64,000 nt of DNA from Smaragdicoccus niigatensis DSM 44881 = NBRC 103563 (GTDB taxonomy: Bacteria > Actinomycetota > Actinomycetes > Mycobacteriales > Mycobacteriaceae), in the NCBI RefSeq assembly GCF_000380645.1, contig NZ_AQXZ01000019.1, forward strand, positions 372,001 to 436,000, in the 5' to 3' direction. A program made the translations under genes and the position numbers. Positions 25,276 to 33,477 of this stretch are shown in pieces. The notes beneath the pieces were generated by a model. The model saw only the letters and a list, made by a program, of their open reading frames with translations. It was not told where the DNA came from and did not search any database. The stretch's first letter is position 1; every line of letters begins with the position of its first letter.

Positions 25276-27129
25276 TTGCCCCACGAACACGCAACCTATG
25301 GCGCCTCGCTCTCGCCGGATGCGACCGCCTTCGCCCACATCGTCGATGACGGTGGCTACCCGCGCGCGGTCCAGCGATTCTTACGCGGTCGGCACGCGAG
25401 CTCCTCGCGCGACGTCGAACTGCCGGTCGACGGAGCAGTCGAACGCGTCATCCACTCGGCCGACGGGCATTGGCTTGCGTGTCAGGTCGCACCGGGAGGC
25501 GGCAATCGCATGGAGGTCTGGGTCGTCACGACCGATCCGGACGACCGCGCCGCCCGTCGCGTCGACAACGCCGAGCACGGGACGGCGGAACTCATCGGCT
25601 GGGACGGCCAGTTGGTCGCGGTGGTGGTCACCGACGAGGACGGCGTTGGTCACTCGTGCCTGATCGATCCGGCAACGTGTGAAACCACGGTATTGGATCG
25701 ACGGTCCGGCGGACGTCTCGTTGATGCCTGGGTAGGTTCCGCGCTCATCCGAACGGGCCCCCGCGGCTATCGCGAGATCAGCCTCTTACGTGGCGGAGTG
25801 GAAATGGCCCTGCTCCCGTCGGACCCAGGTTCGACGACCGACGTGGGCGTGATCCTCGACGACCATCACGACCTGCGGCTACCGCATGGCGCCGGCGGGA
25901 CTGAGTGGCGTTTCTATCAGCCGTCGCGATCGTTCGGATTCGGTAGTGACCGCGGCTACGTGCGGGCAATGCTGCGCAGCGACAACGGGTGCGAGTTCGC
26001 CCGCCTCATCGAAGTCGCCGCCACGGAGGACGGGGTTTCGTACCACGTCGTCGCCGAACGGGCAGACTGTGACCTCGACGAATTCGCCGTGAGCGACGAC
26101 CTCAGCACGGTCGCGCTGCTCTGGAACACGAAGGGCTACAGCGAGTTACAGATCCTGCGGCTGCTCGACGAGACGTTGGACGAGCCCATCCCCCTGCCCG
26201 GTCTGGTCGCGCGGGAACTCAGCATCAGTGCGGGCGGATCGATGATCGCGCTCACCGTCGAAAGTCCCGGCCAGCCCCGAACGGTCGAGCTGGTCGATCC
26301 GCGTTCGAGGACGTGGGAGCCGATCGAGAAGTCTTTCAGCCGCTACATGGGATCGCCGCATCCGGAACTCGTGACGATCGAAGCCCGGGATGGAACGCAA
26401 CTGCCGTCGTGGCTGTACCGCCCACCCACTGGCGTGCCCGAACGTGGAGCGGTCATCTACCTGCATGGCGGACCCGAGGGCCAGGAACGCCCCGGATTCA
26501 GCGAACTCTTTCCGCCGCTCCTCGACGCCGGAGTGACCGTTCTGGCGCCGAACGTCCGCGGGTCCGGCGGATTCGGCAAGACGTTCTCGCACGCCGACGA
26601 TAAAGAACGCAGATTCGCGGCCATCGATGATGTCGCCGACTGTGTGCAGTTCCTGATCGACAATGCGTACGCCAAGCCGGACCGAATCGGCTGTGCGGGT
26701 TGGTCCTACGGCGGCTTCCTCACCCTCGCAGCCTTGACCTTTCACCCAGAACTGTTCGCCGTCGGAGCCTGCTTCTGTGGGATGAGTGATCTCGAGATCT
26801 TCTATCACCACACCGAGACGTGGATCGGCGCAGCCGCCTACCCGAAGTACGGACATCCGATCAACGACCGTGCGCTTCTGCAGGAGCTCTCCCCCTTGCG
26901 ACGCATCTCGTCGTTGTCGGCACCGTTGCTCGTCGTTCATGGCTCACACGACACCAACGTGCCGGTCAGCGGGTCTGAGCAGTTGGTCGATGCCGTCCGC
27001 GAACAGGGTGGAGTTGTCGAATACCTGCTGTTCCCGGACGAGGGCCACCACGTCCTGAAGCCCGCCAACCGCGAGAAGTTGAGTGACGCGGTCACGTCGT
27101 GGTTCGTCGGAGCGTTCAGCTCGCGTTAG
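25276..27129 (+). CDS. S9 family prolyl-oligopeptidase-like peptidase
   Basis: 617 residues from TTG 25276 (GGAGGGGAGC upstream, 3 bp after the amidotransferase stop). Residues 1-370 form a beta-propeller-like cap with repeated SxxG(x)xxA strands; the alpha/beta hydrolase core is 380-617. Triad: Ser in GWSYGG (about 477), Asp in HGSHDTN (about 558), His in DEGHH (about 591); oxyanion HGGPEGQ. S9 enzymes cut short peptides. No signal peptide, so it acts in the cytoplasm. As the third gene of the operon it could hydrolyse or recycle the small peptide made by the two upstream enzymes. Its end overlaps the CYTH-CHAD gene by 4 bp. Confidence 0.9.
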   Translation: MPHEHATYGASLSPDATAFAHIVDDGGYPRAVQRFLRGRHASSSRDVELPVDGAVERVIHSADGHWLACQVAPGGGNRMEVWVVTTDPDDRAARRVDNAEHGTAELIGWDGQLVAVVVTDEDGVGHSCLIDPATCETTVLDRRSGGRLVDAWVGSALIRTGPRGYREISLLRGGVEMALLPSDPGSTTDVGVILDDHHDLRLPHGAGGTEWRFYQPSRSFGFGSDRGYVRAMLRSDNGCEFARLIEVAATEDGVSYHVVAERADCDLDEFAVSDDLSTVALLWNTKGYSELQILRLLDETLDEPIPLPGLVARELSISAGGSMIALTVESPGQPRTVELVDPRSRTWEPIEKSFSRYMGSPHPELVTIEARDGTQLPSWLYRPPTGVPERGAVIYLHGGPEGQERPGFSELFPPLLDAGVTVLAPNVRGSGGFGKTFSHADDKERRFAAIDDVADCVQFLIDNAYAKPDRIGCAGWSYGGFLTLAALTFHPELFAVGACFCGMSDLEIFYHHTETWIGAAAYPKYGHPINDRALLQELSPLRRISSLSAPLLVVHGSHDTNVPVSGSEQLVDAVREQGGVVEYLLFPDEGHHVLKPANREKLSDAVTSWFVGAFSSR

Positions 27130-28493
27130 AAGGCAGCGCGCGTCCGTGCAGCCGTCCGACCTTCACGTGTGTAGAGCACACCCAGCGTGAAGGTGTTCGT
27201 CAAGCCCGAGGCGGTCGTTGCGACGTCGAACAACGTTTGGCGCGCGACCACGCTGTCTTGGTGGTCGCCGAGTACGCGCTGGATCTTCTTGTAGTGCTTG
27301 ACCCTTTTCTTCTTGCCGATGAGTTCGCCGGCATAACGTGCCCGTTTCGCAGCCTTGCGGGCGCGATGCAGCGCGTCGTCGCTGTCACCGAGGAGGGCCG
27401 TTTCAAGCCGATCGTCGGCCTTGCGGGCAGCGCGTCGCGCGCGCTTGCGGAGCGACTTCGGAGTGACGGTGTCCGGCATCGGCGGCGAGGTCGTCCAGTG
27501 CTGAAGCTTGGCGAGAATTGCGAGGTAGCGGGGTGAATCCATCACGTCGGCAACGTCGCTGCGGGCATGAGTTTGTCGTGTCAGCAGTTCGTCGTCCAGT
27601 TCGCGCGCGATAGGTCCCACCACGAGCTTCGGGTCCAGTTCAGCGATTGCCGCGGCGAAGCGTTTGCGCTGAACTTGGCAGTCTCTGACCCGCCCCAGTT
27701 CGGACCCGAACCACTTGAGTTCGGTGTCGAGGTCGCCGACCGCGTCGGCGTCGAGCAGCTTGCCGAAGACTCGTAGCGTGCTGCGGAGGCGGCGGATGGC
27801 AACGCGGGTGTCGTGGATCGGGTCGAGCCTTCGGCGCAGTCCGACGTCGCCGGCGAAGACGATGTCGATTTGCTTATCCAGGTAGTCGTCCAATGGTCCA
27901 GACGACCTTGTCTTTGGAACCCCAAGCGTACGTTCGAGTTTCGAGGAGTGAGCAGATTCCTTCGCCCCCGCGCTCACCAGCCGATCGGTGACGACCGACA
28001 GATCATTGCCAGCCGGACCGGCTTCGACTTCAGCCTCGCGCCAGACCACTGCCTCGTCGTGGTCCGACGGGACATCCGCATGAACGTGGTCATCGGCGAC
28101 TTCGGCGATCAGATCACCCTCCGGGGTGAGAAGGCGATAGCGGTCGCGTCTGGTGTGGATCGTTGCGACGACGGCGAGTTGCTTCCCCAGGCGGACTCCC
28201 CTGGTCAGTTCGGAAATATCGTCTGGGATGGCGTCAGAGAGTTCCGAGCGGATTTCGGTTCGACCACCCTCGGCTGGGACTTTCAGCTGCCAACCGCTGT
28301 CGTCGCCCCCGACGCGCTGGCGCAAGCTCAGTCCATGCGCCAGCAGGTCGTGGTCGTCGGTGTCGAAATACGTACTGGTCAGGTCGGTCGTCGATTCGGC
28401 AACGCGAACACCCTGGTAGACGTCGTCGAATGCAGGGAACGCGAATCTTTCGTCGATGTCCCACTTGGACTCGCGTTCGAGGTAGTCGCTCAT
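27126..28493 (-). CDS. CYTH-CHAD domain protein
   Basis: 455 residues, ATG start. The N-terminal CYTH (triphosphate tunnel) domain spans 1-200: ESKWDIDERF, TSTYFDTDDHDLLAHGLSLR, GWQLKVPAEG, EVADDHVHAD, WREAEVEAG. The C-terminal CHAD helical domain (about 205-450) has IHDTRVAIRRLRSTLRVFG, GRVRDCQVQRKRFAAAI and HRARKAAKRARYAGELIG, with conserved His/Arg residues for binding polyphosphate. Such proteins act on or associate with inorganic polyphosphate and triphosphates in the cytoplasm. Converges with the S9 peptidase gene. Confidence 0.9.
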   Translation of the reverse strand: MSDYLERESKWDIDERFAFPAFDDVYQGVRVAESTTDLTSTYFDTDDHDLLAHGLSLRQRVGGDDSGWQLKVPAEGGRTEIRSELSDAIPDDISELTRGVRLGKQLAVVATIHTRRDRYRLLTPEGDLIAEVADDHVHADVPSDHDEAVVWREAEVEAGPAGNDLSVVTDRLVSAGAKESAHSSKLERTLGVPKTRSSGPLDDYLDKQIDIVFAGDVGLRRRLDPIHDTRVAIRRLRSTLRVFGKLLDADAVGDLDTELKWFGSELGRVRDCQVQRKRFAAAIAELDPKLVVGPIARELDDELLTRQTHARSDVADVMDSPRYLAILAKLQHWTTSPPMPDTVTPKSLRKRARRAARKADDRLETALLGDSDDALHRARKAAKRARYAGELIGKKKRVKHYKKIQRVLGDHQDSVVARQTLFDVATTASGLTNTFTLGVLYTREGRTAARTRAAF

Positions 28494-28541
28494 TACTGAG
28501 GGTTTCCCCGGTGAACGAGACGCAATCGCTCCCGACGGGTC

Positions 28542-29930
28542 CTAAAACTTCGGGTTCGGCTGCCACGGTCCGGTGATCGCGTACATGATTCCCGGCGTCT
28601 GCGCGTTGGCGAACAGCGTGCGCTTGTCGGGCGAGAAGACCGGACCGGTGAACTCGTTCTCGTCGATCTGGTTGCGCGCGATTTGGTACGCCTCGCCCTT
28701 GTCGTTGACGCCGATCAAGTGCTGGACGCCCTCGCCGTCCTCGGCCATGATGACGCCACCCCACGGTGAAACAGTGATGTTATCCGGGCCGTCGAAGGCG
28801 CCGTCCTGGCCGTAGTTCGGGTTGATTCCGAACCGGAGCCTCAACTCCATCGTCTGCTTGCTCGGGTCGACGAACCACAGCTGGCCGTCGTGCGCGACCG
28901 CACTGCCGTCCGCGGTGCGTCCAAAGCTCGCGACAATGTAGGCGCCGTGATCACCCCACCAGGCGCCCTCGAGTTTCTGACCGCGCGTGACCGGCTTAGC
29001 GAAGCTCTGCTTGCGCGTTGAAACCGTGGCCGCGTCCCGATCGGGCACGGCGATCCACTCGGTCTTGAGGGTCGTGCCTACTTCGGTGACTCGGGAGAGG
29101 TCGTCGACGTAGTTGCCCGATTTGTCGGTCGCGCGCATGGCTTCGAGTGCACCGGCGGTCGCGTCAAGGGTTTTGAGGACTCCCGGAGCTGCCTTGTATC
29201 CCGCCGGCGGAGTCCACTTGTAGAGCAGTCCGAACGGCCCCTTGGCATCCTCGGTGAGGTAGATTTCGCCGCTCTTCGGGTCAACGCAGCAGGCCTCGTG
29301 CGGGTAGCGGCCGAGGCACTTGATCGGCTGCGGGTTCTGGTTCGCAGCACGGTCGAACGGGTGGACCTCGAACACGTAGCCGTGCGGCTTGGTGGACCCG
29401 TTCTGGCCGACCTTGTCCTCTGTCTCCTCGCAGGTCAGCCACGTTCCCCACGGCGTGATTCCGCCCGCGCAGTTGGTCGAGGTGCCGGCGATGCCAACGG
29501 TCTCATTGACGAGGTTTCCGTCCTTGTCGACGTCGACAATGGTGCATCCGCCGTTGGCGCTCGGGTCGTAGACGAGGCCGTCGGCATGCGGGACGTTGTT
29601 CGGTGACGTGCCCCGGATCTCGTGGTTGAGCACGAGAGTCGTTCCGCCACCGGGACGTTCGAAGGCGCCGGTGCCGTCGTGGGTGCCGGGACTCGGTTCA
29701 CCGGAGTCGAGCTTCGTGACGCCGGCCTGCGTCACGATCTTGTAGGAGAAGCCCTCCGGCAAGGCGAGCTTGCCGTTCGGGTCATTGACGAGTGGGCCGT
29801 AGCCGGGGACCTTGGCGGGCGCACCCAGTGCATTCGGCGCGGTGAACAGCGACTCGAAGCTTCCGATGAGAGCGATACCGAGGCCGGCACCGGCCGTCCG
29901 GTTGAAGAACTCACGACGTGACAGAGACAT
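28542..29930 (-). CDS. PhoX-type phosphatase (DUF839), Tat-secreted
   Basis: 462 residues from the ATG at 29930, which places the twin-arginine motif SRREFFNRTAG at the N-terminus, before a hydrophobic GLGIALIGSF. The mature part has PhoX marks: LVLNHE, WLTCEETEDK, EVHPFDRAANQ, HEACCVDPKSGEIYLTED, DNITVSPWGGVIMAEDG. PhoX enzymes are Fe/Ca-dependent alkaline phosphatases exported folded through Tat, used to scavenge phosphate outside the cell. Length fits. No Pho box was identified upstream. A short conserved Cys near ACCVDP fits the metal site. Confidence 0.88.
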   Translation of the reverse strand: MSLSRREFFNRTAGAGLGIALIGSFESLFTAPNALGAPAKVPGYGPLVNDPNGKLALPEGFSYKIVTQAGVTKLDSGEPSPGTHDGTGAFERPGGGTTLVLNHEIRGTSPNNVPHADGLVYDPSANGGCTIVDVDKDGNLVNETVGIAGTSTNCAGGITPWGTWLTCEETEDKVGQNGSTKPHGYVFEVHPFDRAANQNPQPIKCLGRYPHEACCVDPKSGEIYLTEDAKGPFGLLYKWTPPAGYKAAPGVLKTLDATAGALEAMRATDKSGNYVDDLSRVTEVGTTLKTEWIAVPDRDAATVSTRKQSFAKPVTRGQKLEGAWWGDHGAYIVASFGRTADGSAVAHDGQLWFVDPSKQTMELRLRFGINPNYGQDGAFDGPDNITVSPWGGVIMAEDGEGVQHLIGVNDKGEAYQIARNQIDENEFTGPVFSPDKRTLFANAQTPGIMYAITGPWQPNPKF

Positions 29931-30335
29931 GCCACGATCGAAGTGGGACGAATCAGCCAAATGGTGAAGACGCGACAAACGGCAGACGGCCCGAGGCTGG
30001 ACAGTCGTGGTGTCGCAGGGAGTTCAGTATCAGGCGAGGGTCTTGACCGCGGTGCGCTCGTCGCTCTTCGCAACGAGAAGCTTCGATTGGGTTGCGGGGT
30101 GGATGAACTTGTCGTGCTCCAGTGTCAGAGCGCGCCGGCGAACAATTCGCGCGACGAGGTCGAACAGATTTTTCATGGCCGAAGAGTGGGCCCTGGAGTT
30201 CCGGAGCATCGAACGCCACGCCGTACTTAACGTCGTGTTTGCTCCGAATCACGCTGATTTGAAGGGGTTCCCGCGGAACCGACGACTTCTACGCTTCAGG
30301 TCGATCTAGCCACGACCGCCGCTAAGGAGAACAAC
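29931..30335. other. 405-bp stretch without a convincing gene
   Basis: This is the longest gap in the window. It is the upstream region of both the PhoX gene (minus) and the redox gene (plus) and should hold their promoters. It has no repeat, tRNA or mobile-element mark that I can see. A 48-codon frame lies on the minus strand (listed separately), and an AAGGAG site for the plus-strand gene lies at its right edge. Open frames on the plus strand here have no ribosome-binding site and no protein-like composition. Confidence 0.5.
30030..30176 (-). CDS. Possible small protein, 48 residues
   Basis: ATG 30176 to TGA 30030. The product would begin MKNLFDLVARIVRRRAL and end KLLVAKSDERTAVKTLA: a basic amphipathic helix followed by a polar tail. 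Composition is protein-like, but there is no ribosome-binding site before the ATG and no neighbour in the same direction closer than 100 bp. Real existence uncertain; it could equally be a chance frame in the PhoX upstream region. Confidence 0.25.
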   Translation of the reverse strand: MKNLFDLVARIVRRRALTLEHDKFIHPATQSKLLVAKSDERTAVKTLA

Positions 30336-30884
30336 GTGCCCTACTCCGTGGGTGACGCAGTCGCCCCCGTCACCCTTTCCCGCGTCGAGGGTGGCGACCA
30401 CACCGTGGACCCATCAGCTGCGACGGCCACCGTGGTTGTCTTCACCGCGAACCATTGCCCGTACGCATTGGCGTGGCACGAGCGGATTCAGCAGCTCGCC
30501 CGCGACTACGCCGACCAGGGCGTACAGGTCGTGCAGATCAACCCGAACGACGAGCACGTCCAACCGCTCGACTCGACCGAAGCGAGTGCGGCGCGAGTGG
30601 CCGCGGGCGACTTCGCCGGGCCATATCTCCGCGACGCCGAGCAGGCCGTCGCGCGCGCCTGGGGCGCCCAGAAGACTCCGGACGTCTTCATCGTCGACCG
30701 TTCGGGCACTCTCGTCTATCGCGGAGCTCCCGATGCGAACTACGAAGATGAGGACCAGAACGCACGGTTCCTACGCGAAGCGCTGGACGACATCCTTGCG
30801 TCGCGGTCGGTCTCGCTCCCGTCGACGGAACCCGTCGGTTGCTCCGTCAAGTGGAGTCCGGTTGGCGTGACTGTCGGTTCATGA
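30336..30884 (+). CDS. Thioredoxin-fold redox protein (peroxiredoxin-like)
   Basis: 182 residues from GTG with AAGGAG 6 nt upstream. Thioredoxin/AhpC-TSA-like fold: VVVFTANHCPYALAWHERI is the active-site segment, followed by VQVVQINPND, KTPDVFIVDRSGTLVYRGAPD and VGCSVKW near the end. Related proteins usually read FxCNHCPY, with a CxxC pair; here the first Cys is Ala (ANHC), leaving one active-site Cys plus the late VGC. The next gene begins inside its stop codon (ATGA), so the two are cotranslated. Likely cytoplasmic thiol reductase or peroxidase; exact reaction unclear. Confidence 0.75.
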   Translation: MPYSVGDAVAPVTLSRVEGGDHTVDPSAATATVVVFTANHCPYALAWHERIQQLARDYADQGVQVVQINPNDEHVQPLDSTEASAARVAAGDFAGPYLRDAEQAVARAWGAQKTPDVFIVDRSGTLVYRGAPDANYEDEDQNARFLREALDDILASRSVSLPSTEPVGCSVKWSPVGVTVGS

Positions 30885-31204
30885 CGGAATCTGTGCAGTT
30901 GCTCGCAACGTCGGGCTGCCCGTCACATGAAGAAGCGCACACGCGTCTGTTGGCGTTGCTTCACGAGATCGGGCGGCCCGACGTCCGCGTCGACGTCGTG
31001 TGGATCGAGTCGCCCGAACTCGCCGCTAACATCGGATTCATCGGGTCACCCACCTTCCGGATCGGAGGCAGCGACATCCTGCCGCCCGATCCGAACGCGC
31101 CGACCGGGCTCAATTGCCGCGTCTACCAGCGCCGCGACGGGCGGTTCTCACCACTTCCTGATCCCGACGATCTCCGGGATGCGGTAACCGAGGCACTCGC
31201 CTAA
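30881..31204 (+). CDS. Small thioredoxin-like protein
   Basis: 107 residues from the ATG at 30881, overlapping the upstream stop by 4 bp. Thioredoxin-like alternation of strands and helices: VQLLATSGCPSHEEAHTRLL with a single Cys where a CxxC would stand, VDVVWIESPELAANIGFIGS, PTFRIGGSDILPP with the cis-Pro position. It looks like glutaredoxin-type proteins with a monothiol site. Coupled to the redox gene before it, so the pair probably works together. Its stop overlaps the facing VOC gene. Confidence 0.65.
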   Translation: MTESVQLLATSGCPSHEEAHTRLLALLHEIGRPDVRVDVVWIESPELAANIGFIGSPTFRIGGSDILPPDPNAPTGLNCRVYQRRDGRFSPLPDPDDLRDAVTEALA

Positions 31205-31578
31205 TTCGCCGGGTCGAACAGCTCGATGAGATTCCCCGACGGATCTGCGATCAGAATCTGGCGGCCACCCGGACCCGACACGAGGTCGCTACGGAACGGG
31301 ACTCCAGCGTCGCGGAGCCTCGTGATGGTGCCGTCGAGGTCGTCGACGATGAGGTGAATCCGGTTTCGTCCGGCGCCAAGCCCTTCGGGGGTCGCTCGCG
31401 CTCCCGAGCTTGCGGCGCCCGACACCAGCAGTCGGAGGGCCCCGAGGCGAATATCGGCGAAGGCACTGCCGGCAACGAACTTGACGTCGAAGCCAAGGTG
31501 CGTGGTGTAGAAGTCGACCGCGGCAGGCACGTCGTCGACGATGTAGCGAACGCTTGCAACCTGCTCATTGGTGGGCAT
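31201..31578 (-). CDS. VOC superfamily (glyoxalase/bleomycin-resistance-like) protein
   Basis: 125 residues from ATG with a GGAGGAA site. Two beta-alpha-beta-beta-beta modules: VRYIVDDVPAAVDFYTTHLG in the first, NRIHLIVDDLDGTITRLRDAG then IADPSGNLIELFDP in the second, the usual vicinal-oxygen-chelate pattern with a closing Glu (IELF). Members bind metal and act on small molecules or bind drugs. No specific substrate evident. Lies 63 bp downstream of the HxlR gene on the same strand. Confidence 0.85.
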   Translation of the reverse strand: MPTNEQVASVRYIVDDVPAAVDFYTTHLGFDVKFVAGSAFADIRLGALRLLVSGAASSGARATPEGLGAGRNRIHLIVDDLDGTITRLRDAGVPFRSDLVSGPGGRQILIADPSGNLIELFDPAN

Positions 31579-31641
31579 GAAAGTTCCTCCGCAACGGTGG
31601 ATAACTGTCACTGTTTAGCCAACTGGTGACTCGGATCGCCG

Positions 31642-32160
31642 TCAACGGTTCCCCTCATTCTTGAGGCGGACCACGGCAGAACCCAGCGGAACCCGGTGCC
31701 CCTGCGCACACCGAACCTCTGCATGAAGGTGTGCGCCGCAGCCTTCGTGGACGAGTTCGACACCCGTCTCGTGGTCCTCGCGGAGCAATTCGCCCCACTG
31801 GGTGAGAGCCACGACGATCGGATAAAGCTGGGCGCCCGCCTTGGTCAACACGTATTCGTAGCGCGTGCGCGTCCCGGGATCCTGATACGGCCGCTGAGTG
31901 AGTACGCCGCACGCGACGAGGTCCTTGAGGCGTCCCGCGGCGACGGCTTCGCTCAGGCCCGCGCGACGCACCAACTCATCAAATCGAGTGCCGCCGTAGA
32001 AGACCTCACGCAGCAGGACCAGCGCCGAACGGGTGCCGATGACTTCGAACGCGGTCTCCAGGCGGCACCAACCTGCGGCCGTCCAAGCGTCTCGGTCGAT
32101 GAAAGCGCCCTGCCGTTCGATGACGGCGACGCTGTCGGAATTGTCACTGAGCGTGGCCAT
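31642..32160 (-). CDS. HxlR family transcriptional regulator
   Basis: 172 residues from the ATG at 32160. Winged helix between about 30 and 115: WCRLETAFEVIGTRSALVLL then REVFYGGTRFDELVRRAGLS, VAAGRLKDLVACGVL, YEYVLTKAGAQLYPIVVAL, which matches HxlR-type repressors. An N-terminal 25 residues and a C-terminal 45-residue tail (GCGAHLHAEVRCAQGHRV, two Cys) are extra and could sense redox or bind metal. Divergent from the thiolase gene; upstream region holds a GACT/AGTC inverted repeat. It probably controls the thiolase or VOC gene. Confidence 0.85.
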   Translation of the reverse strand: MATLSDNSDSVAVIERQGAFIDRDAWTAAGWCRLETAFEVIGTRSALVLLREVFYGGTRFDELVRRAGLSEAVAAGRLKDLVACGVLTQRPYQDPGTRTRYEYVLTKAGAQLYPIVVALTQWGELLREDHETGVELVHEGCGAHLHAEVRCAQGHRVPLGSAVVRLKNEGNR

Positions 32161-32176
32161 GGGAACAGAATACGCT

Positions 32177-32196
32177 GACTTGTGGTTTCCATAGTC
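32177..32196. promoter_or_regulatory. Possible HxlR operator
   Basis: GACT-N12-AGTC inverted repeat between the HxlR gene start (32160) and the thiolase gene (32254). HxlR/DUF24 proteins commonly bind ACT...AGT-type sites, but four-base arms are weak evidence and could occur by chance. Confidence 0.3.
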
Positions 32197-32253
32197 AGGC
32201 CAGATGGCTGGCATCGTCGGCGGCTCCGCCGACACCGCACGAAAGGAACACTC

Positions 32254-33429
32254 ATGAGTGCCACATCCTCCGCAGTCATCGTCGACGCGGTCCGCACTCC
32301 ACTCGCCAAGGGCAAGCCCGGCGGCGCCTACTCGGAGATTCATCCGGTAGACCTTCACGCCCACGTCTTGGCCGCGCTGGTCGATCGCACCGGCATCGAT
32401 CCCGCGGTCGTTGATGACGTCATCAGCGGCGCGGTCGGTCAAATCGGCGAACAGTCCGGAAACACGGCCCGCTGGGCCCTGCTCGGAGCCGGCTTCCCCG
32501 AGTCCGTTCCGGGCGTCACGGTGGATCGCCAATGCGGTTCGAGCCAGCAAGCGCTCCATTTCGCGGCGCAGGGTGTCATCGCGGGTGCCTACGACGTGGC
32601 GATCGCGTCCGGAATCGAGTCAATGAGCCGTATCCCGATCGGCTCGCAGTTCCAAGGCAAGGACTTCGCCGGCAGCAAGGTCGGCTCCCGGTACGAGCGC
32701 GGCCTCGTGCCGCAGGGCGTCAGCGCCGAACTGATCGCCAACCGGTGGGATCTCTCCCGCGCCAGCCTCGACGAGTTCTCCGCCGAGTCCCACCAGCGCG
32801 CTGCCCGCGCCTGGAAGGACGGCCTGTTCGAGTCTCAAGTCACCTACGTCAATGACCTGCGGACCGACGAAACGATTCGCCCCGAGACCACCGCTGAAAC
32901 GTTGGCCGGCCTCCGACTCGCGTTCAAGAACGACCTGTGGGAAGCGCGCTATCCCGAACTCGACTGGCGCGTGACGGCGGGCAACAGTTCGCCCGTGAAC
33001 GACGGTGCAGCCGCCCTGCTGGTCACCAGCGAAGACGCTGCACACAAGCTCGGACTCACTCCCCGAGCCCGCGTTCACTCGTTCGCCGTCGTCGGCGACG
33101 ATCCCATCTTCATGCTCACCGGCATCATCCCCGCGACGCAGAAGGTGCTGGCAAAGGCCGGGCTGACCATTGACGACATCGACGCCTTCGAGGTCAACGA
33201 AGCCTTTGCCTCTGTGGTGCTGGCCTGGCAGAAGGAGACCGGCGCCGACCTTGCGAAGGTCAACATCAACGGCGGCGCGATCGCCATCGGTCACCCGCTC
33301 GGCGCTTCCGGCGCACGTCTGATGACCACGCTCATCAACAACCTCGAGCAGACCGGTGGCCGCTACGGCCTGCAGGTCATGTGCGAGGCCGGCGGGCTCG
33401 CGAACGCGACGATCATCGAGAGGCTGTAG
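32254..33429 (+). CDS. Acetyl-CoA acetyltransferase / 3-ketoacyl-CoA thiolase
   Basis: 391 residues from ATG with AAAGGAA upstream. Thiolase family: nucleophile Cys94 in VTVDRQCGSSQQA, His347 in GGAIAIGHPLGASGAR and second catalytic Cys377 in MCEAGG (usually CxGGG). NEAFA, GNSSPVNDGAAA and GIIPATQKVL are also present. It condenses or cleaves 3-ketoacyl-CoA. The variation in the last motif (EAGG) is seen in some FadA-type paralogues. Divergent HxlR regulator suggests inducible catabolism, but the substrate is not evident. Followed by a strong terminator. Confidence 0.92.
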   Translation: MSATSSAVIVDAVRTPLAKGKPGGAYSEIHPVDLHAHVLAALVDRTGIDPAVVDDVISGAVGQIGEQSGNTARWALLGAGFPESVPGVTVDRQCGSSQQALHFAAQGVIAGAYDVAIASGIESMSRIPIGSQFQGKDFAGSKVGSRYERGLVPQGVSAELIANRWDLSRASLDEFSAESHQRAARAWKDGLFESQVTYVNDLRTDETIRPETTAETLAGLRLAFKNDLWEARYPELDWRVTAGNSSPVNDGAAALLVTSEDAAHKLGLTPRARVHSFAVVGDDPIFMLTGIIPATQKVLAKAGLTIDDIDAFEVNEAFASVVLAWQKETGADLAKVNINGGAIAIGHPLGASGARLMTTLINNLEQTGGRYGLQVMCEAGGLANATIIERL

Positions 33430-33440
33430 GGCCCAAAGGG

Positions 33441-33470
33441 GCGGATGCCGAGAGCGATCTCGGCATCCGC
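33441..33470 (+). terminator. Perfect 13-bp hairpin terminator after thiolase gene
   Basis: GCGGATGCCGAGA pairs with TCTCGGCATCCGC around a GCGA loop. It lies 11 bp after the thiolase stop and 8 bp before the DoxX-like stop on the other strand, so it can end transcription from both sides. Confidence 0.85.
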
Positions 33471-33477
33471 TGCTCGG

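Noticed and set aside
30007-30309. 100-codon open frame on the plus strand in the long gap
   Set aside because: Ser/Arg/Phe-rich, no ribosome-binding site, no domain, ends just before the true AAGGAG-driven gene.
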